DNA from: Strongylocentrotus pallidus | Lineage: Eukaryota > Echinodermata > Echinoidea > Camarodonta > Strongylocentrotidae | DNA length: 23,495 nt | NCBI GenBank assembly: GCA_030265145.1 | Contig: JARBES010000130.1 | Coordinates: 38,243,302-38,266,796, forward strand | Direction of reading: 5' to 3' | Shown here: one piece after another, positions 19,014 through 23,495 of the stretch | How positions within the stretch are numbered: the stretch's first letter is position 1 | Layout: each line of letters starts with the position of its first letter | Notes under the pieces: generated by a model | What the model was told of the DNA's origin: nothing | The model's database searches: none | What the model saw: only the letters and a program-made list of their open reading frames with translations | Position numbers and translations under genes: made by a program

Positions 19014-19824
19014 ATGCAGTATCCAGAAAATAATGCATTGAATATGTCATTTTGGGTTTTCATTATAAGTGTGTGTTTTTGCTGCTTATACAGTTACTGT
19101 TGTTGTGATTCAAAGATATGTATTTTTGTAATGAGAGAAAGCGCCTATGATAATATATATATTATTTGAATACACTCGTTTGTCTTGCACATTATATTTT
19201 ACATATAACCTTTATATCAGAATTATATATATGCACCTTTTATTTTTCAACTCTATATCTAGCCAAAAAATGAGATTATATATGAACTATGTCCACATTA
19301 TGATTCCCATGTGGGTACTGGGTCCTGTAAATTGGAAGGGACCCTTTTTCTGCAGCAGCTCTTTGAATAAAATGTCCATAATTCTGATTTAGTGTGTGTT
19401 GGGGCCCCTAGCATTTGACTTAAACTTGACAAGGATTTTCTTTAGTATTCCTTTAATGCATAGTTTGATATTATTCCTTATATTCAAAAGAGTAAGTGTG
19501 CCACAAATCTCATCAAAATGCCAGCAAGCACAAGGTAATTTTCACAAGAAAAATTGACCATGTCATTTTGATATTGCAAAAACAACGGTTCCCATAGGTG
19601 CACACTTATTCATTTTGCACGCACATGAGGATTTTTGGACAAAAGAGATGCCCTTTTTAGGCCTGTGAATAAAATCACGAAATTAAGGCATTTATGCATC
19701 TGCGTATACAAGGTTGCTGTACAGACAGGTACTCTCTTCATATGTACATATAGGCCTACATGAGTAGTTAACGATGTTATAGTAGATGTAATGGACTCCA
19801 GTTATACCTTATTGTAATCTAGCC

Positions 19825-19839
19825 ATATATATATATATA
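19825..19839. repeat. (AT)n microsatellite
   Basis: A short perfect AT run downstream of the plexin stop. Confidence 0.9.
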
Positions 19840-22800
19840 CTCTCCCTTACATATGGATGCCTTTTCTGAAGATGCTTCAAAATGTGTAATACATTCTTTT
19901 CGTGGATAATGTGAAAATAGTTATGATGAAGTACATGTAATATTTGGAGACACTACTTGTCGGAAGGAGTGTCCAAAGTTTTATATTGGGTATTTTTTTT
20001 AGCAATGTCCAATAGCAGCTCATTTGATTTATTGAGTATAAGTCAGAATAATCTATGTTATACAGTAGGTAAGCCATGGGAGTAACATTTTCACTGATGA
20101 ACAATATTCTTATCAACAAATGATTCTGCTGGACAGTCTTTATGTACTACATGAATGTAAATGTTCTGTTAATTAGCAATCACTTTTTATATGGTTATGT
20201 ATATGAAATATATGAAACATGCATGTTATTGTCTTTTGAAAATACATTTTATGCACATATTATATTGTGGTTGTAAGGTAAAATTATTTTTATTGTGTGA
20301 TTTGGTTACTTAAAATTATGGTACTATTACATTACTTAATGTACTTAAATTTGTATGCAAATATATTCTTTATATATCTAGAAAATTTGTACAATTCATT
20401 GGTATGTATATGTTTTTAAAAACTGAAATTGGTGAATAGATTATAGTTCTTAGGCTCTTCTGGTAGCGAACAATGTGATGTCATTGTGAATGAAATCATG
20501 ATAAATGTCTCTTGAATTTGTTTCCAGGGTTGCTTTTCTTCATGAAACAAAACAAATGATATGTTAACTGTAATCCTGTGATGTTCATCTAGTACTAGAT
20601 TTATTGATTGAAACGCCCAAATGCTCTTTCACAAAATTACTGTGTAATATACCACCAGAAAAGTGGTAGAATGGGACCATAGAATAAATGCAAACTTTTT
20701 AATTCAATTTACTGTAAAAAATTGTGCAGACTCTTTTTCTATATTGTAATCCTTATCAATTTAGAAATGAAAAAAAGTGTATACTGTTACTTGGACAAAC
20801 ATCATGTCACGATAATGTATACATATTTAAACATTTTTTCATATGATAATACCCAAGGATTTTTTTTCTTCAATGACTCAAATCAGGTCATTTGACTATA
20901 AATTCTGCCATATACAACTTGCAAATGCCTTCTATATATGACAGTGCAGCTTCTTCAAAGACTTTTGTTGTTTGTTTTTTGTTCTTTCCTGTGAAACATA
21001 TGTGTTTATCTTTCATTTCCAATTATATGCTAACTTTAATGAGAGACAACTCATAATGAAAGCACTTCTACTCAGCACAGTTTATTGCACGATGTGATTG
21101 ATGGGGCAATGTGGAAGTATTTACACAGCTGCTTGTCAGGGAGGAAATTAATTATATGTTTGCTAAGTTTATTAAAATGAATGCAAAATAGGCAAAAGCT
21201 TACTTGGTGCATGTTTATTAAACATTCGTGCACCTCCTTTCAGGGTAAAATCAGGGAATTTCACCTGACCTTGGATCTTAACTTAAACTTGAGAATCTGA
21301 AAAAATGATATAACATTAACTTATCTGTATTTGATTGATTTAAGCAAACAACATGTTGTTCTACTTGCATATGTAATCAAGGATACCTTCCATACCTGAG
21401 GATATTCATTTCTTTATTTGTAGTTGTATGTCTTCCCATGAGAACATTTTTGTATGAGAAATTAAAGTGGAATCAATCTGATTTTGCTCAATCTACATGT
21501 TATGGAATTGATGATGTAACTTGAATATGATCTAGAAGTGATAATGTCTATTGCATTATTTTGATTGTCTTTTTAACCTCGGGATACTGTCTGTAATAAG
21601 CCAAATCTTTATTCAGCTGAGGTATACATATATACATATTTTCACTTATAAATTCAAGAGCTTTAGTATATTTCATGCACCACCATTACTAACTTTCATC
21701 GCTTAGCTGTTTGCATTTATCTCTGTTGGCATTGGATTAACTTCTTTAAGGTTCTGACAACACAAACTTTTCACACAAGACTTTGACATGAATAGTGAGC
21801 TTCTGTAATGGATGGATTTGTCCAAGGTTTGACTGTAAACAGGATTGTAAATAGAGATACTGTAATAAGTAGTAACATACTGGAAACTATGGATAAACTC
21901 TGCAATGAAATGTTCATCATCTATGTTAATTAGAGTGACTTTGTCAATAAGAACAAATGCAGTTATTGTCTTGTATATTACATCTGAAGATGTGAGCACG
22001 AGCATGATTGATAAAAGTTCAAGCTGAATGCCAATTTTTGTTTAAATGTACACATGTATAAAAAGTGATTCTAGCCCTAATTTCAAATTCATTTGTATGG
22101 GAATGAGAATCATAGGTATCATCATGAACATTGAATTAATGTAGCAATGAATTTAACCTAAATCACAATTTTAAGATTTTGAGTATTGAAAAAGAATGAA
22201 CAGATGATTGTCTTCAATTCATTTCTTTGTATTCCTTAATACTGAGCTCTTACATCAGCCAGTGTCTGTTTTACAGAAAGGCTATGTCTGTAATGAGATT
22301 TAAGACATAAGGAAAGCAACATAATCATTTGTGTATATTATCACTTCCGTTCTCTGAGTAGGTACTAATTTAAATAGCAATGTAACAGGTGTGAACCTAT
22401 ATATTTTGGAGGTTATTTGTCAAGTAATGAGTGGTAAACTTTGGTGTTTCAAGGGGGAAATGGATGAAAAATGTTTCTTCATTGAATTAAGTACTTACAC
22501 TTTCTTTGGAAATCATTTTATTTTTATAACGATTTTAAGCTTTTACTGTTTTTCTGGTTTCCTGATCATGCAGATAATTGAAATAAGTAGAAATATCACA
22601 TATCTCAAATTTTGTAAACTAGCTCTGTTTACCACGTGAAAATAGAAAACTCATGTGAAATAATTGATTCTGGTAATTTTAATGCGATTTGCGCTTCAGA
22701 CTTGACAAGAAGAATTAGTACTTTTGATCTTTTCTTTGATTTGTATGTCATTGCGATAACATGATTTTCCTATGATAAAAAGAAACCAACTTGCGTGTAG

Positions 22801-23036
22801 ATTTGTGATTTATTTAGATCTTGTGTTGTCTCCTCTATATTGGTACACTGCTAATCCCAGCTTTCCTTCATATTTCTCTCTCTGTCCAAACTAAATACCA
22901 CGGTCACACCTTCGAGGGAGACAACAAAACAACAACAGACAATATAGAACATTGTGTTACCCCTGAATAGCCGAAATCTTTGGAGTAGGCTTGGAAATAT
23001 TAATTAATTTATTTATTTATGCATGTTCACAATGTC

Positions 23037-23152
23037 ACAATTCATTGGAGTTAACATCACATGAGAAAGAATATAACGAATCATTTTCAATTTTACAATC
23101 CATTTGAATTGACTTCACGTGAAAAAGAATATAACGATGTTTTATCAAAGAC
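23037..23152 (+). repeat. Diverged tandem duplication, about 58-base unit
   Basis: 23037-23094 and 23095-23152 share ACAAT-CATT, a TCAC-TGA word and AAAGAATATAACGA in the same order. It follows an ATTT run at about 23001-23020. Confidence 0.7.
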
Positions 23153-23422
23153 AAGTTGCAACTATAATACAGTTTACAGAATGAACACACAAAGGTGATG
23201 AAACATAAGCAAAGAGAGCTAGAATCGTTACAACACCTTTCAAATATATGATATATGACAAATAAAATTCCTAAAGGGTTGTGAACTATTTACAAAGAAC
23301 AAGACAAAAAAGAAAAAAAAGGGGGGAAAAGTATATTAGATGCTGCTTGTGAGTATCGGCTTGCATGGTGATGTAGATATACAGTAGGCTTGCGGGTGCA
23401 CCATGTGAGAAAGATAATCAAC

Positions 23423-23438
23423 AGTCTTTTTCAAGACT
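23423..23438 (+). promoter_or_regulatory. Histone-type 3' stem-loop, first of two
   Basis: AGTCTT-TTTC-AAGACT: a 6-bp stem with a TTTC loop, the size and loop of the metazoan histone mRNA stem-loop bound by SLBP. It is preceded by CAAC. No CAAGAAAGA element follows directly; a second stem-loop comes instead, 8 bases later. Confidence 0.6.
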
Positions 23439-23446
23439 ATACCAAC

Positions 23447-23480
23447 AGTCCTTTTCAGGACTACAAACCCTCAAGAAAGA
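23447..23480 (+). terminator. Histone-type 3' processing signal: stem-loop plus CAAGAAAGA element
   Basis: AGTCCT-TTTC-AGGACT (23447-23462) is flanked by CCAAC and ACAAA as in histone mRNA 3' ends. After nine bases comes CAAGAAAGA (23472-23480), the purine-rich downstream element that pairs with U7 snRNA in sea urchin histone genes (established knowledge). Stem length, loop, flanks, orientation and spacing all fit. No histone reading frame lies upstream in the window, so this is an orphan signal, a remnant of a dispersed histone copy, or part of a repeat. Confidence 0.75.
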
Positions 23481-23495
23481 TTACCGAGAGTCCTT

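Larger units (their letters stand above)
17945..22978 (+). other. Plexin 3' UTR and downstream region (no gene seen)
   Basis: About 5 kb of AT-rich sequence after the stop. Candidate AATAAA signals are at 18464, 19366 and 20683, so the transcript end cannot be fixed. A hairpin occurs at 18582-18607. Open frames of 60-100 codons are scattered without recognisable domains. Confidence 0.7.

Noticed and set aside
21703-22005. 100-codon minus-strand frame downstream of plexin
   Set aside because: No domain, no splice or promoter context, and composition like the surrounding AT-rich DNA.

Overview
The window is AT-rich, intron-rich animal DNA. Its one recognisable host gene is the 3' end of a plexin, on the plus strand. 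The organism is probably a marine deuterostome and most likely an echinoderm. The grounds are a histone 3'-end signal with the purine element CAAGAAAGA known from sea urchin histone genes, an L1/Tx1-like LINE, a GCGCT-type retroposon tail, and two clearly different copies of one block on either side of a 100-N gap, as expected from a very heterozygous animal. The species is an inference.

Plexin: eight exons (149-242, 4710-4807, 5394-5537, 6450-6628, 7290-7437, 11336-11476, 11676-11750, 17846-17944) join in phase. They give about 325 C-terminal residues: the end of the Rho-binding domain, an acidic linker, the second half of the split GAP domain (EIYLQRL, LPLRFW, SPSRLLFNKELPAY) and the tail ending at a TAG at 17942. 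Upstream exons lie outside the window. The sequence is divergent, so I do not assign a subfamily.

Duplicated block: 7323-12410 reappears as 12616-about 17790. The second copy starts inside exon 5 exactly at the N run. The duplicated coding bases differ by four silent changes only, while the introns differ by many substitutions and indels. The simplest reading is two haplotypes (contigs ending at 12515 and starting at 12616) placed one after the other by the assembler, not a real exon duplication. Both copies of intron 5 hold the same decayed minus-strand LINE (ORF1 end, endonuclease, start of reverse transcriptase). A 143-bp MITE-like element is present in copy 2 only. Both copies of intron 7 hold a possible alternative last exon, in frame with plexin in copy 1 and shifted in copy 2.

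Introns 1-4 and the region after the stop (17945-23495) hold no other recognisable gene. They carry a foldback element, tandem duplications, microsatellites and a retroposon tail. At the far right edge lie two consecutive histone-type stem-loops, the second followed by a CAAGAAAGA element, with the start of a possible third at the border and no histone reading frame upstream. This is the most unexpected signal in the window.
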